Positions 45,799 to 55,006 are shown, counted from the stretch's first letter. The stretch is DNA of 64,000 nucleotides from Odoribacter laneus YIT 12061 (GCF_000243215.1 NZ_JH594596.1:2053194-2117193); one strand, 5' to 3'. Notes: generated by a model not told the origin, from the letters alone. A program made the numbers and translations.

Positions 45799-48168
45799 TT
45801 ATAGTTGAGTCTGTTCCGTACGGCAGATGATTTCATTTTGCAAATCTTCTCCTAAATCATTGAAATAATCGCTATAGCCGGCAACCCGGACAATCAGATC
45901 TTTATATTCTTCCGGATGTTTCTGTGCGTCCCGTAAAGTGTCGGCACTGACCACATTAAACTGGATGTGGTGCCCGTCCATACGAAAATAAGCGCGGACT
46001 AAATGCACCAGATTCATAGCTCCTTCTTCTGTAGCCAGCAAAGAAGGTGTAAATTTCTGGTTCAATAAGGTGCCCCCGGTTTTGATGTGGTCAATCTTGG
46101 CAGCTGATTTGATCACAGCCGTCGGACCGTTTATGTCGGCTCCTTGTACAGGCGAAATACCTTCCGACAGCGGTTTTCCGGCATTTCTTCCATCGGGCGT
46201 CGCTCCGGTAACCCGCCCAAAATAAACATGACAAGTCGTAGGCAACATATTCACCCTATAGGTAGCTCCCCGAGGGGATTTATGCCCGTTTAAGACGTCA
46301 TAATACAAATCAAAGACTTCCACTTCCTGCCGGTCCGCATAATCGTCATCATTTCCGTATTTAGGCGTTTTATACACCAGGCGGTATTGTAATTCTTCAT
46401 ACCCTTTAAAATCAGCCTCCAAGGCTTCCATCATTTCCGGCATAGTGACATCTTTCCTGTCGTATACGTGATAACGTAAAGCCGTCAGCATATCGGTGAT
46501 ACTTCCCAAACCTACTCCCTGTACATAACTGGAGTTATACCGGGCTCCTCCACACATATAGTCCTTCCCATTGGAGATACAATCTTCTATCAGTACCGAT
46601 AAAAAAGGTACCGGCATATACTTCATAAATATCCGCTCGATAATATTATTACCGATTAGTTTTATCCGCATAAAATGGGCCACTTGAAGCCGGTAAGCTG
46701 CAAACAACTCTTCGTAAGTTTTGTAATCGGCAGCCCTACCGGTTTTTAAGCCGATTTGTTTTCCCGTCCTCCGGTCGAATCCGTCATTTAACGTCAATTC
46801 CAATATTTTGGGTAAATTGAAATAACCGGTTAAGATATAAGCTTCCGTTCCAAAAGCTCCCGTCTCCACGCAACCTGAACAGCCGCCATTCCGGGCATCA
46901 GTAATGCTTTTTCCCGCCCTCAACATTTCCTGTACCAATGCATCGGTATTGAAAACAGAAGGCTGGCCAAATCCGGTTTTGATAATTTCTACCGCTTCCC
47001 GGATAAACCGATCCGGATTTTTCTTACTGACTTGTATCATAGAACTCGGCTGCAAAATACGCATTTCCCGAATCACATCCAGTAACATATAAGAAACCTC
47101 ATTTACCCCGTCGCTTCCGTCTGCTTTCACTCCTCCTAGGTTAATTAAAGAAAAATCCGTATAAGTATTACTCTCCTCTGCCGTTACTCCCACTTTAGGA
47201 GGGGAAGGATGATTATTGAATTTCACCCAGAACGATTCGAGCAATTCGTATACCTCTTCTTTCGTCACACTACCCTCCTCTATCTGTTTTTTATACAAAG
47301 GATATAAACTTTGGTCCAAACGTCCCGGATTAAAAGAATCCCACGGATTCAGTTCTGTCACTACTCCCAAATGAATAAACCAATAATGTTGCAAAGCCTC
47401 CTGTACTGTCTGCGGAGCATTGGCAGGCACCCGCCGGCAAACCTGAGCCATCTGCAATAATTCGGTTCTCCGCTTCGGGTCGGATTCCTGACCAGCCAAT
47501 TTTTCCAATTCCCGGGCATGTCTTTCCGCATAAGCCACCATTGCGTCACATACAATCTCCATTCCCCTCAGCTCATCCCTTTTGTCTACGCCTTCCGGGT
47601 CATCCAGCAGGTCCAACTTTTCCAAAGCCACATAAATTTCCGATTTTAAATCGTTGAGGCCTGTCCAGAACATTTTCATTCCCAAAACAGTATGCCCCGG
47701 AGCACGCTGTTCCTGAAATTCCGTAAAAATACCAGCCTCATAGGCATCTTTCCATTCGGAAGTAACATTTTTGAAAATCCGGTCCCGGTTGGACTTTCCC
47801 TTCCAATAAGGGATAATAATATCGCGATACGCAGCACGGGTTTCTTCATCCGACAGAAATGCTACTTTTTTCCGGTTATGCAGTATTTCCAGATCCTGCA
47901 AAGAATGTACGCATATCTCCGGATAAGTAGGTGTCGCTTTCGGTGCAGGTCCCCGCTCTCCTACAATGAGTTCCCCTTTATTGATACAAATCGCTTTGTG
48001 CTCTAAAATATACTGAAACGCCATCGCCCGTTGCACAGGCACCGGCTCTGCATCCGCTACTCCGGATTTATAAAATTCGGTTATCAACAAAGCCCTCTCT
48101 GCCGAAATTCGGTTTTCAGCATTTAAGCTCTGCTCTCTCAGTTTTTGTATTCGTTCTGTGAGTTTCAT
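45799..48168 (-). CDS. hypD: Glycyl-radical enzyme, probable trans-4-hydroxy-L-proline dehydratase
   Basis: Oxygen-sensitive dehydratase turning trans-4-hydroxyproline into pyrroline-5-carboxylate, which is then reduced to proline. The 789 residues match the clostridial HypD pattern closely: H159 (APGHTV), D277 (NPWDSF), catalytic C433 and E435 (SGCVETG), and the glycyl-radical loop RVAGYSD with G764; each lies one position from the residues I recall for Clostridioides difficile HypD. Propanediol and glycerol dehydratases, choline lyase and pyruvate formate-lyase are less likely from these motifs. The activase gene lies immediately upstream. A proC-type pyrroline-5-carboxylate reductase, often adjacent elsewhere, is absent here. 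Confidence 0.85.
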   Translation of the reverse strand: MKLTERIQKLREQSLNAENRISAERALLITEFYKSGVADAEPVPVQRAMAFQYILEHKAICINKGELIVGERGPAPKATPTYPEICVHSLQDLEILHNRKKVAFLSDEETRAAYRDIIIPYWKGKSNRDRIFKNVTSEWKDAYEAGIFTEFQEQRAPGHTVLGMKMFWTGLNDLKSEIYVALEKLDLLDDPEGVDKRDELRGMEIVCDAMVAYAERHARELEKLAGQESDPKRRTELLQMAQVCRRVPANAPQTVQEALQHYWFIHLGVVTELNPWDSFNPGRLDQSLYPLYKKQIEEGSVTKEEVYELLESFWVKFNNHPSPPKVGVTAEESNTYTDFSLINLGGVKADGSDGVNEVSYMLLDVIREMRILQPSSMIQVSKKNPDRFIREAVEIIKTGFGQPSVFNTDALVQEMLRAGKSITDARNGGCSGCVETGAFGTEAYILTGYFNLPKILELTLNDGFDRRTGKQIGLKTGRAADYKTYEELFAAYRLQVAHFMRIKLIGNNIIERIFMKYMPVPFLSVLIEDCISNGKDYMCGGARYNSSYVQGVGLGSITDMLTALRYHVYDRKDVTMPEMMEALEADFKGYEELQYRLVYKTPKYGNDDDYADRQEVEVFDLYYDVLNGHKSPRGATYRVNMLPTTCHVYFGRVTGATPDGRNAGKPLSEGISPVQGADINGPTAVIKSAAKIDHIKTGGTLLNQKFTPSLLATEEGAMNLVHLVRAYFRMDGHHIQFNVVSADTLRDAQKHPEEYKDLIVRVAGYSDYFNDLGEDLQNEIICRTEQTQL

Positions 48169-48369
48169 GATTCTTATATTAAGGTTAGAATGTGAAAAAG
48201 TTTAAGTGTAAAAAAAATCGGATATGAAAAGATCCCAGTCATAAAGTTTTTTTAGTTTAAATCGAAAGTCCGTTAATCAACAAGCGGTCAGACGTATGCG
48301 AATCAGGGACAAATCGTTCTTATTCCTTTAAAGTTTCTGAATTTCATTGGATTTGAACTCTTTCCCTAC

Positions 48370-49155
48370 TCATAATACTTCATAACCGTTTTCCCGGAAA
48401 TACTCTTTTATTCCGGTAATCCCCGTTTCTGTCAGACTGGCCGTTTCTCCCATTCCGTATTCTCTACCCAGCCTCCGATATTTATCGGCTCCTGTACGGT
48501 GATAAGGCAATAGTTCTATGCGGTGTAAAGCGGGGATGGTTTTCAAACGACCGACAATAGCCGAAAGAGCGACAAGGGAGTCATTTACGCCCGGAATGAC
48601 AGGAATCCGGATCAACACCTGGGCTCCATGCTGAACGATACGCTTCAGATTATCCCAAACGTTTTCATACCCTTCGCCGATAAACGTTCTAAACGTATCC
48701 GGTTCTGCCGTTTTAATATCGTATAAAAACAAATCCGTATAACGACAAATTTCCTCCAACCCACCTATATTTACAGCTCCGGCTGTATCCACACAAGTGC
48801 GGAAATGGGCAGCCCGGCATCGCTTCAGCATCTCCAGTAAAAAATCGGGTTGTAAAAGAGGTTCTCCTCCGGAAAATGTCACCCCTCCCGCCGACTCCTC
48901 AAAAAACACCTGATCTTTGCGCAATTCTGTCCACAATTCCTCGGCAGTAATACAATAACCTACCATTTTTTCCTCCCGGAATTCTTTTTCCCCTAAACGA
49001 TGGATCTGCCACATCCGGGAAGGTTCCAAAGATTGACTCTCCGGATTATGACACCAACGGCAATGTAAATTACATCCTTTCAAAAAGACAGTTGTCCGGA
49101 TACCCGGACCATCATGGATGGCATAGCGTTTAATATCAAAAATATTACCGCGCAT
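48370..49155 (-). CDS. hypE: Glycyl-radical enzyme activase (radical SAM)
   Basis: Radical SAM protein that installs the glycyl radical on the adjacent HypD. The 261 residues have the 4Fe-4S motif CNLHCRWC (C28, C32, C35), SGGEPLLQPDF near 102, and a compact TIM-barrel. The ferredoxin-like insert with extra CxxC clusters, found in many activases of this group, is not seen: only about 25 residues lie between the radical SAM cysteines and the next barrel element. The frame extends to 49197, but ATG 49155 (MRGNIFDIKRYAIHDGPGIR) is the family start. 201 bp separate it from hypD. Confidence 0.88.
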   Translation of the reverse strand: MRGNIFDIKRYAIHDGPGIRTTVFLKGCNLHCRWCHNPESQSLEPSRMWQIHRLGEKEFREEKMVGYCITAEELWTELRKDQVFFEESAGGVTFSGGEPLLQPDFLLEMLKRCRAAHFRTCVDTAGAVNIGGLEEICRYTDLFLYDIKTAEPDTFRTFIGEGYENVWDNLKRIVQHGAQVLIRIPVIPGVNDSLVALSAIVGRLKTIPALHRIELLPYHRTGADKYRRLGREYGMGETASLTETGITGIKEYFRENGYEVL

Positions 49156-49197
49156 AATATTTAAATAAAAGAGTGTGATAAACAGAATAATACACAA

Positions 49198-49366
49198 ATC
49201 CGGCTAAACAGAATGAACAACCGGGACATAAGAAGAGTAAGTGCTAACAAATCCAGCACTCATAAAGCCCCTTATAGGAACGATTTTGCAATATACGATG
49301 AATCTTCAGCATAATAACGCCCCTAATATAAAAGAAAAATGTAACATATAAAAGGAAAAAAGAAAA
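49198..49366. other. Leader region upstream of hypE
   Basis: 169 bp between hypE and the inverted-repeat element. A hairpin AGTGCT-9 nt-AGCACT lies near 49240-49260. No clear -7 box was found, so the hypE promoter is not located. Confidence 0.4.
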
Positions 49367-49531
49367 TAAGTCAAAAAGGAATAAAGTATTGAGATAGATT
49401 TAAGTTGTTGTAACTTTACGCTTGTCGGGAGTGCTGGCGCACCCCCTTGGCGCTGGCCGATCCCCGACCGATGAGTTAAAAAGAGAAACCTCGCAGGACA
49501 CAGTTTACTTTACGCCCTCCTTTTTGACTTA
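49367..49531. repeat. 165-bp GC-rich element with 14-bp perfect terminal inverted repeats
   Basis: TAAGTCAAAAAGGA (49367-49380) and its exact reverse complement (49518-49531) bound a segment whose core is far GC-richer than the flanks. Inside, GTCGGG (49424-49429) pairs with CCCGAC (49463-49468) around two small hairpins (GTGC-TGGC-GCAC; GGC-GCT-GGCC region), and AAGTT-GTTGT-AACTT (49402-49416) forms another. There is no open frame. It may be a miniature inverted-repeat element or a structured RNA; it starts 14 bp after the YqeY-protein stop. Confidence 0.55.
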
Positions 49532-49545
49532 AAACAGAAATGTTT

Positions 49546-49998
49546 TTATTGCAACAATTCCTTTACTTTAGCAGAAATAGCTTTCCCTTCTGCTTTTCCG
49601 GCCAGCTGTTTCGTGGCTACTCCCATGACTTTTCCCATATCTTTAGGAGAAGTGGCTCCTATGGAAGCAATAATAGCTTTTAAGGTTTCTGTCAATTCCG
49701 CATCCGACATCTGCTTTGGCAAAAAAGAATTCAAAACTTCCAATTGCCCGCATTCTTCCTCATACAAATCCATCCGCCCTTGCTGTTTGTATATTTCAGC
49801 TGCATCTGTACTTTGTTTAGCCAATTTCTGAATAATACGGATACATTCAGCATCGTCAATCTGGTCGCCGGCACCCGGACGGGTTTTCGCTTCTAATATG
49901 ACTTTTTTAATATTCCTGAATGCTTCCAGCCGGACTTTTTCCCTGGCTTTCATTGCATTTTTAATGCCTTCGTTTACTTGTTCTTCAATAGTCATCAT
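49546..49998 (-). CDS. GatB/YqeY domain protein
   Basis: A 150-residue stand-alone YqeY domain, related to the C-terminal tRNA-binding part of GatB; thought to interact with tRNA, precise function unknown. Seen: IEEQVNEGIKNAMKAREKVRLEAFRNIK at the start, FLPKQMSDAEL near 100 and the GKVMGVATKQLAGKAEGKAISAKVKELL end. The frame is open to 50034, but a -7 box at 50051-50044 and the family start favour ATG 49998. Confidence 0.9.
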   Translation of the reverse strand: MMTIEEQVNEGIKNAMKAREKVRLEAFRNIKKVILEAKTRPGAGDQIDDAECIRIIQKLAKQSTDAAEIYKQQGRMDLYEEECGQLEVLNSFLPKQMSDAELTETLKAIIASIGATSPKDMGKVMGVATKQLAGKAEGKAISAKVKELLQ

Positions 49999-50043
49999 TT
50001 TTCTGTTTTTAAAAATCTGTTTCTTATATGGCATCTGGCTTTA

Positions 50044-50051
50044 CAAACATA
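50044..50051 (-). promoter_or_regulatory. -7 box of the YqeY-protein gene
   Basis: TATGTTTG on the minus strand, an exact match, giving a leader of about 40 nt to ATG 49998. Confidence 0.45.
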
Positions 50052-50255
50052 TTCTTCAAATAGTTTGTTTTCACCTTTCTATCGAGCGCTATAAACGTTT
50101 TTATAAACTCTGTACGTCTCTTTTCCTTTCCTTCCTATCCCTGCTTTATCGCTCAAAATTAACACTAAAATTTTAAAACTAATCCAAGAGGCTTCCGTAA
50201 TTTAACAAATAATATAAATTAACATTCAGATTCTCTCAGGATACGATTTTTGGAG

Positions 50256-50263
50256 TAAATTTG
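50256..50263 (+). promoter_or_regulatory. -7 box of the BamA/TamA-like gene
   Basis: TAAATTTG, an exact match, 19 bp before the ATG at 50283. Confidence 0.45.
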
Positions 50264-50282
50264 GAACATTTTAAAGACAACC

Positions 50283-51515
50283 ATGAAGATACCATTATTT
50301 GTTTTCTTTCTTTTTCTGGCATTGCCTGCCTTTACTCAGCAAGACACGGCAAAATTAACAGTCCCGAAAGATACCCTGACCGTTACGGAACAATTAACGG
50401 CCCGGCAGCTCAAGCAACTTTATCGTCAACACAGACGCGATTCCATCCGTGCCCACAAAAAAGTCTGGCTCTCCATTTTAGGAGGCCCCTCTTATAACCC
50501 AGAAGCTTCTTTAGGGATTGGAGGAGCCATGTTAATGACCTTCCGGATGAATAAATACGACAGCCTTAGCCAACGTTCTTTTATTCCGGTAGGCTTTAAT
50601 ATTTCCATTAACGGAACTTTTGTGGCAGCAGGTGCCGGAACACTGTTTTTCAATGAAAATAAATTCCGTATTTATATCAAATACGGCTACCGAACTGAGC
50701 CAGCCAATTTTTACGGCATCGGCTACGACGAAATCAAACGGGCTGAGGAATTGAGAGACCTTTTTAACAAAGACTCTGTCACCTTTCATAAGGCCAGTGT
50801 TCAATTTTTCCCCCGTTTCGTTTGGGAGATCCGTCCCAACATCTATGTGGGCACTTTACTGGATTACAATTATTATTACGGCAAAGATATGCCCTACTGG
50901 ATGGAACAAAACCCTCAAGTCCGGAAATATGGAAATAAATATCATAATATCGGAATCGGAGGACTTTTTCAGTACGATACCCGCGACGACGTCGCTACTC
51001 CTTTTTCCGGCATATTTTTAAGTGCGATGGGAACGTTATATGGTAAATATTTGGGAGGAGATTTCAATTATGAAATGATAGAACTGGAATACCGCCAATT
51101 CAGACAAGTATTTAAACGCCGAAGCGTATTAGCCTGGACTGCCAAAAGCCAGATCGGAATAGACAACGTTCCCTATACGGAACTACCTAATTTTGGTAAT
51201 CCTTTCGATCTACGCGGTTATGCCTGGGGAAAATACCGGGATAAATCAATGGCATACGGAATCGTTGAATATCGCCATATGTTCATGTCAGAAGAAGCCT
51301 ATAAACGGGGAGCTTTCTGGTCAAAATTCGGGGCTGTAGCCTGGGTCGGAACAGGAGCAATCGGGAAAACCCCAGTCGATTGGGATAAATGGAAATTTAA
51401 TTATGGAGTAGGACTGCGGATCCAATTACAACCCCGCAAAAACTTCCGGCTGGATATCGGAAAAGAACCCGGTCAAAAATGGGGAATATATATGAATATG
51501 ACTGAAGCATTTTAA
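50283..51515 (+). CDS. BamA/TamA-family outer-membrane protein
   Basis: Predicted beta-barrel of the Omp85 superfamily, 410 residues. A signal peptide (1-18, ending FTQQ) is followed by a short periplasmic stretch without POTRA domains and then by alternating amphipathic strands to the C terminus. YDTRDDVATPFSGIFLSA near 235 and PFDLRGYAWGKYRDKSMAYGIVEYR near 305-330 are the surface-antigen domain motifs (the LRGY lock motif). The lack of POTRA domains suggests a single-protein transporter or porin rather than BamA itself. The MATE gene follows 6 bp later. Confidence 0.88.
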   Translation: MKIPLFVFFLFLALPAFTQQDTAKLTVPKDTLTVTEQLTARQLKQLYRQHRRDSIRAHKKVWLSILGGPSYNPEASLGIGGAMLMTFRMNKYDSLSQRSFIPVGFNISINGTFVAAGAGTLFFNENKFRIYIKYGYRTEPANFYGIGYDEIKRAEELRDLFNKDSVTFHKASVQFFPRFVWEIRPNIYVGTLLDYNYYYGKDMPYWMEQNPQVRKYGNKYHNIGIGGLFQYDTRDDVATPFSGIFLSAMGTLYGKYLGGDFNYEMIELEYRQFRQVFKRRSVLAWTAKSQIGIDNVPYTELPNFGNPFDLRGYAWGKYRDKSMAYGIVEYRHMFMSEEAYKRGAFWSKFGAVAWVGTGAIGKTPVDWDKWKFNYGVGLRIQLQPRKNFRLDIGKEPGQKWGIYMNMTEAF

Positions 51516-51521
51516 ATTCCG

Positions 51522-52853
51522 ATGAGAAGCTCCATAAAAAACAAAGTCATTTGGTCCATTGCCTATCCGATCATATTCGGAAACCTGGCACAAACGCTGA
51601 TCACGCTTACCGATACGGCATTTCTAGGCCGGGTAAGTCCCATTGCCCTTGGAGCTTCTATGATGGCCGGCATTTATTATTACGTATTCTCTACCTTGGC
51701 TTGGGGATTCAGTATTGGTGTACAAATTATTGTAGCCCGCCGCCTCGGCGAAGGTAAGCTAAACCGCATCGGAGTGATATTCGAACATGGGATTGTTTTC
51801 GTGTTACTCTTATCCACAGGTCTTTTTCTAATACAACATTACTTCTCGGATTACTTGTTGGAAAAAGTAATACAATCTCCTCATATCTATGCCGCAGCGA
51901 TGGAGTATATGAACTATCGGCATTACGGCATCATCTTCGTATGCTTCAATTTTCTCTTCCGGGCTTTGTATATCGGTTTGTCGAATACCAAAGTAATCAG
52001 TTTTTCGACCCTATTGATGGCGGGAGTCAATATTTTTCTCGATTATGTATTGGTTTTCGGGAAATGGGGGTTTCCTCATATGGGAGTAGGCGGTGCAGCC
52101 TTGGCTTCCGTATGCGCCGAACTTTCAGCCTTACTGTTTTTTATTTTCTATACACTGGCCCGTCTGCCTCTTAAAACATACGCTTTATTCGCATTTCACA
52201 AACTGGAAGGCTGGCTCATGAAATCGATATTAAAGCTGGCATTCCCGACCATGATACAAAAATTACTTTCTTTCGGGACGTGGTTCATATTCTTTGTATT
52301 GGTAGAACACATGGGAGAACTACCGATCGCCATTTCCGGAATCGTCCGGAGTGCCTATATGCTCATTATGATACCAGTATTCGCCTTCGGAGCAACGGCC
52401 AATACCCTTACCAGCCGTCTTATCGGCGCAGGAAAACAGTCAGAAGTAATGTCTACTATCCTGAAAACCTGGAAGCTCAGTTTTATATGTATTTTACCCG
52501 TATTGTTGTGTAGTATCTTTTTCCCGCACAGCATACTGTCCATTTATACGGATGATATTTCTTTAGTTACAGCTTCGGTTCCCTCCCTTTACATCATCTG
52601 CGTAGCTTCTGTTTCCATGAGTTTCGGTATGACCTTTTTCGAAGCCGTTTCCGGTACCGGCAACACTATACATGCTCTCTGGCTGGAGTTTATAGTACTG
52701 CTGGTCTATACTTTTTCGGTCTGGTTTTTTGCATATAAAATCGGAACCCGGGTAGAATGGGTATGGACAAGCGAAATCACTTACGGAACAATCATCGGAC
52801 TCGTTTCTTTATTGTACATTCGATATGCCCCCTGGCAAAAGAAAAAGATATAA
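51522..52853 (+). CDS. MATE family efflux transporter
   Basis: Inner-membrane sodium- or proton-coupled exporter of cationic compounds, 443 residues with twelve helices in two MatE repeats. The opening WSIAYPIIFGNLAQTLITLTDTAFLGRVSP and the symmetrical LKLAFPTMIQKLLSFGTW in the second half are typical. Probably cotranscribed with the outer-membrane protein before it. Unlike the second MATE at 57859, it lacks a basic N-terminal extension; the two are distant paralogs. Confidence 0.93.
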   Translation: MRSSIKNKVIWSIAYPIIFGNLAQTLITLTDTAFLGRVSPIALGASMMAGIYYYVFSTLAWGFSIGVQIIVARRLGEGKLNRIGVIFEHGIVFVLLLSTGLFLIQHYFSDYLLEKVIQSPHIYAAAMEYMNYRHYGIIFVCFNFLFRALYIGLSNTKVISFSTLLMAGVNIFLDYVLVFGKWGFPHMGVGGAALASVCAELSALLFFIFYTLARLPLKTYALFAFHKLEGWLMKSILKLAFPTMIQKLLSFGTWFIFFVLVEHMGELPIAISGIVRSAYMLIMIPVFAFGATANTLTSRLIGAGKQSEVMSTILKTWKLSFICILPVLLCSIFFPHSILSIYTDDISLVTASVPSLYIICVASVSMSFGMTFFEAVSGTGNTIHALWLEFIVLLVYTFSVWFFAYKIGTRVEWVWTSEITYGTIIGLVSLLYIRYAPWQKKKI

Positions 52854-53201
52854 GCATAAAAGAGGGGAACAAAAGGTAAAATGATAAATTCAATTTACGA
52901 TCCTTTCTTCAGGCGTCTGTTACATCTACCTCTTTTCCCATTCCCTCTCCCTAAGTTTTTCTCCCAATAAGACGGAATGGAGATCAGAAAAAAGTCGGGG
53001 AAAGACTACGGCAGAACCCTCCCTTTGTTAATAATATATATAAAATATATTATGTTTAATTTTGTTTTACAAAAACATTATCATATATTTACAAAATAAA
53101 ACTTATAATAAGTTTATTGTGTGCATCGTATGGAATCATCTGATATTGTTCTGCGATCAATATCATTTATTCTCCGAATTATCTATCTTAAATTTAATGT
53201 T
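52854..53201. other. Intergenic region before the protease-inhibitor locus
   Basis: 348 bp, strongly AT-rich in its second half. It holds a possible -7 box TATCTTAA (53184-53191) 10 bp before the next ATG. A longer open frame runs through it from 53121, but its 27 extra codons show no conservation pattern. Confidence 0.4.
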
Positions 53202-54200
53202 ATGAGTAAATGGAATGATGTGTATTTTCGCGACAATTTATCGGATACCGGCAATTATCCGACCTCTGGGGCTCTGAGTCATTCACCGGATATTATTCCT
53301 TACGGAATTATGCCCGTTGAAAACCCTAATCAGTTTTTTATAATCGACAATTGGAAGAAAGATGTAGGGAAAGATTTGCTGACGAGTTATGAAAATTATA
53401 TTTATCTCCGCGCGTCTAATCTGGCCGGGAAGGATCAAAAGGGTAGATTTTATCTCTATTGGGCAAAAGCGAGTCTTTTGTTATATCCGAATTTTTGGAA
53501 AGATCAAGTCATAAAAACTCAGAATGGACAAGATTATTATGAATTTTCGGTGACAAAAGAAGGGAAAGTAGTAAGTGGGGATAATATTCAAGGTACCTTT
53601 ATATGGAAACCTGAAATGATTACCTGTGATCATTACTGCCTGATCGGACGTATCGTTACGGATGATCACCCGAATCCAATTCCGGAAGTAGGGAATGTGG
53701 AGAGTTTTGCTCATTTTATTGCCAATAATATCAATTATGCCTGGCGAAATGTGACAGTAGTTGAAAGAGATGTACCGACTAAAAGTGTAGATGTAGATTA
53801 TGAGGAAGGGGATTTAGAGGCAGATATCCATTTTTTGTTAAGATGTACAAATGTTCCGGTAGGGGCAGAAGTAATGTTGACTTGTTCGACCCCCGGTACA
53901 ATCCCGGCACTCAATATTCAGCGGCAAAAAGTAACCAATCCTGAATCCCAGGTATTCGGAATTGTATGCCACGTACCTAGAAATTGGGAAGGTAAATTAA
54001 CTTATCATTACTTTGCAAATGGAGTAAAACCTACTAAAGGTTTTGATATTCAGGTAGAACCTGTATTGGTAAACGATGTCGGGCACCATTTGTATAAATT
54101 TGGTAAATCTTTAGAAGCATTAGGTATTCCGCAAGAAATACGCGGCATTGGTCCGAAAACCGGAATCCGTCTCGGCGGACATAAAATTAAAGCGTATTAA
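53202..54200 (+). CDS. Stand-alone copy of the cysteine protease C-terminal domain
   Basis: A 332-residue protein of unknown function with no signal peptide. It aligns along nearly its whole length with residues about 300-618 of the cysteine protease at 55007: shared blocks are SPDIIPYG, GKDLL.....NYIY.RA.NL, A.LL.YP..WKD, WKP......DHYCL.GR, HPNPIPE and FAWRNV (AWRNV here). The pattern suggests two beta-sandwich-like modules. It may compete with, scaffold or target the protease, or be an independent binding protein. I do not recognise a named family for it. Confidence 0.8.
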   Translation: MSKWNDVYFRDNLSDTGNYPTSGALSHSPDIIPYGIMPVENPNQFFIIDNWKKDVGKDLLTSYENYIYLRASNLAGKDQKGRFYLYWAKASLLLYPNFWKDQVIKTQNGQDYYEFSVTKEGKVVSGDNIQGTFIWKPEMITCDHYCLIGRIVTDDHPNPIPEVGNVESFAHFIANNINYAWRNVTVVERDVPTKSVDVDYEEGDLEADIHFLLRCTNVPVGAEVMLTCSTPGTIPALNIQRQKVTNPESQVFGIVCHVPRNWEGKLTYHYFANGVKPTKGFDIQVEPVLVNDVGHHLYKFGKSLEALGIPQEIRGIGPKTGIRLGGHKIKAY

Positions 54201-54214
54201 AGATGAAAAATACA

Positions 54215-54583
54215 GCCTAAAAATAAGTAAAGTAGAGCAGGAAATTCCGACTTTCAGCTAGGAGGTGGAATACAGATAATGCTCTGCAACAATATACCTA
54301 TACTTTCTTTTAAGATGCAGGCATGTTCCGGTCGGATCAGAAATAATGCTGGCCTACCCAGATCAGAGGTCTATACTGTCGATATATTTCCCGTCTTAAG
54401 ATTGAAAAGGAGGAACCACAGGTATTCGGGATAAAAAGTAGGATACCGACAAATTGGAAAGGCATATTGACTTACTCTCATTTTTCGAATGGAATCCGGC
54501 TAAAAGCAAATTTTAGTATAACGCTGGTGGCAATTCTCATTCTGGTGGAAAATAGATCCAGAAGTCATGAGGAAAGTTTATGA
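54215..54583 (+). pseudogene. Decayed third copy of the same domain
   Basis: Translating 54241-54391 in one frame gives EIPTFS-stop-EVEYR-stop-CSATIYLYFLLRCRHVP, lining up position by position with DVPTKSVDVDYEEGDLEADIHFLLRCTNVP of the gene before it. After a further stop and a frameshift, 54402 onward gives KIEKEEPQVFGIKSRIPTNW, matching the ESQVFGIVCHVPRNW region. More stops lie in 54215-54240. It is a clear remnant of a duplicated copy truncated at its 5' end. Confidence 0.85.
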
Positions 54584-54670
54584 AAAGAATAAAAAGTTCC
54601 GGAAGAGGGAGATAAAAAAGGTTTTTTAAAGGAATTTGTATGAGTAGGCCTCGGGTTGAATTATATTAAA

Positions 54671-54991
54671 ATGAAGCATAGAAAAATTGTCAAAGCAAGC
54701 GAAGGAGGAGTGTTTCGGGAAGAATTGACAGTGGGGGGATACCTGGAAGTGCAAATGCAGTTTTCCGGAGGTACGGGATTCCGGTGGTATGCCACCGGAT
54801 CCCCCGAATCCCAGAAATATCTGATATCATCGGTCGTACATCCCGGTCATAGACCGGGTGAGGTGAATATAAGTCGTTTCGTGTATATGTTCCCGGTATA
54901 CGGGAATTTCATTTTACATTTCGAATTAAAACGGGAATGGGAAAAGTCTCCCCCGAAAAGAAGAGTGCAGGTCTATGTCAAAGTTGTTTAA
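54671..54991 (+). CDS. Chagasin-like cysteine protease inhibitor (I42 family)
   Basis: A 106-residue protein predicted to block papain-type proteases by inserting three loops into the active-site cleft. Loop motifs: GGTGFRW (33-39), corresponding to the NPTTGYxW loop of chagasin, and REWE (88-91), corresponding to RPWE; the C-terminal strand VQVYVKVV closes the Ig-like fold. No signal peptide is present. The frame extends to a TTG at 54656; ATG 54671 is preferred. It ends 15 bp before a C1 protease gene, its obvious target, and is probably cotranscribed with it. Confidence 0.82.
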   Translation: MKHRKIVKASEGGVFREELTVGGYLEVQMQFSGGTGFRWYATGSPESQKYLISSVVHPGHRPGEVNISRFVYMFPVYGNFILHFELKREWEKSPPKRRVQVYVKVV

Positions 54992-55006
54992 ATTAAAAAA
55001 GATAGA

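Noticed and set aside
49421-49470. SRP RNA, tmRNA or a known riboswitch
   Set aside because: The GC-rich core folds, but I could match none of the conserved motifs of these RNAs.
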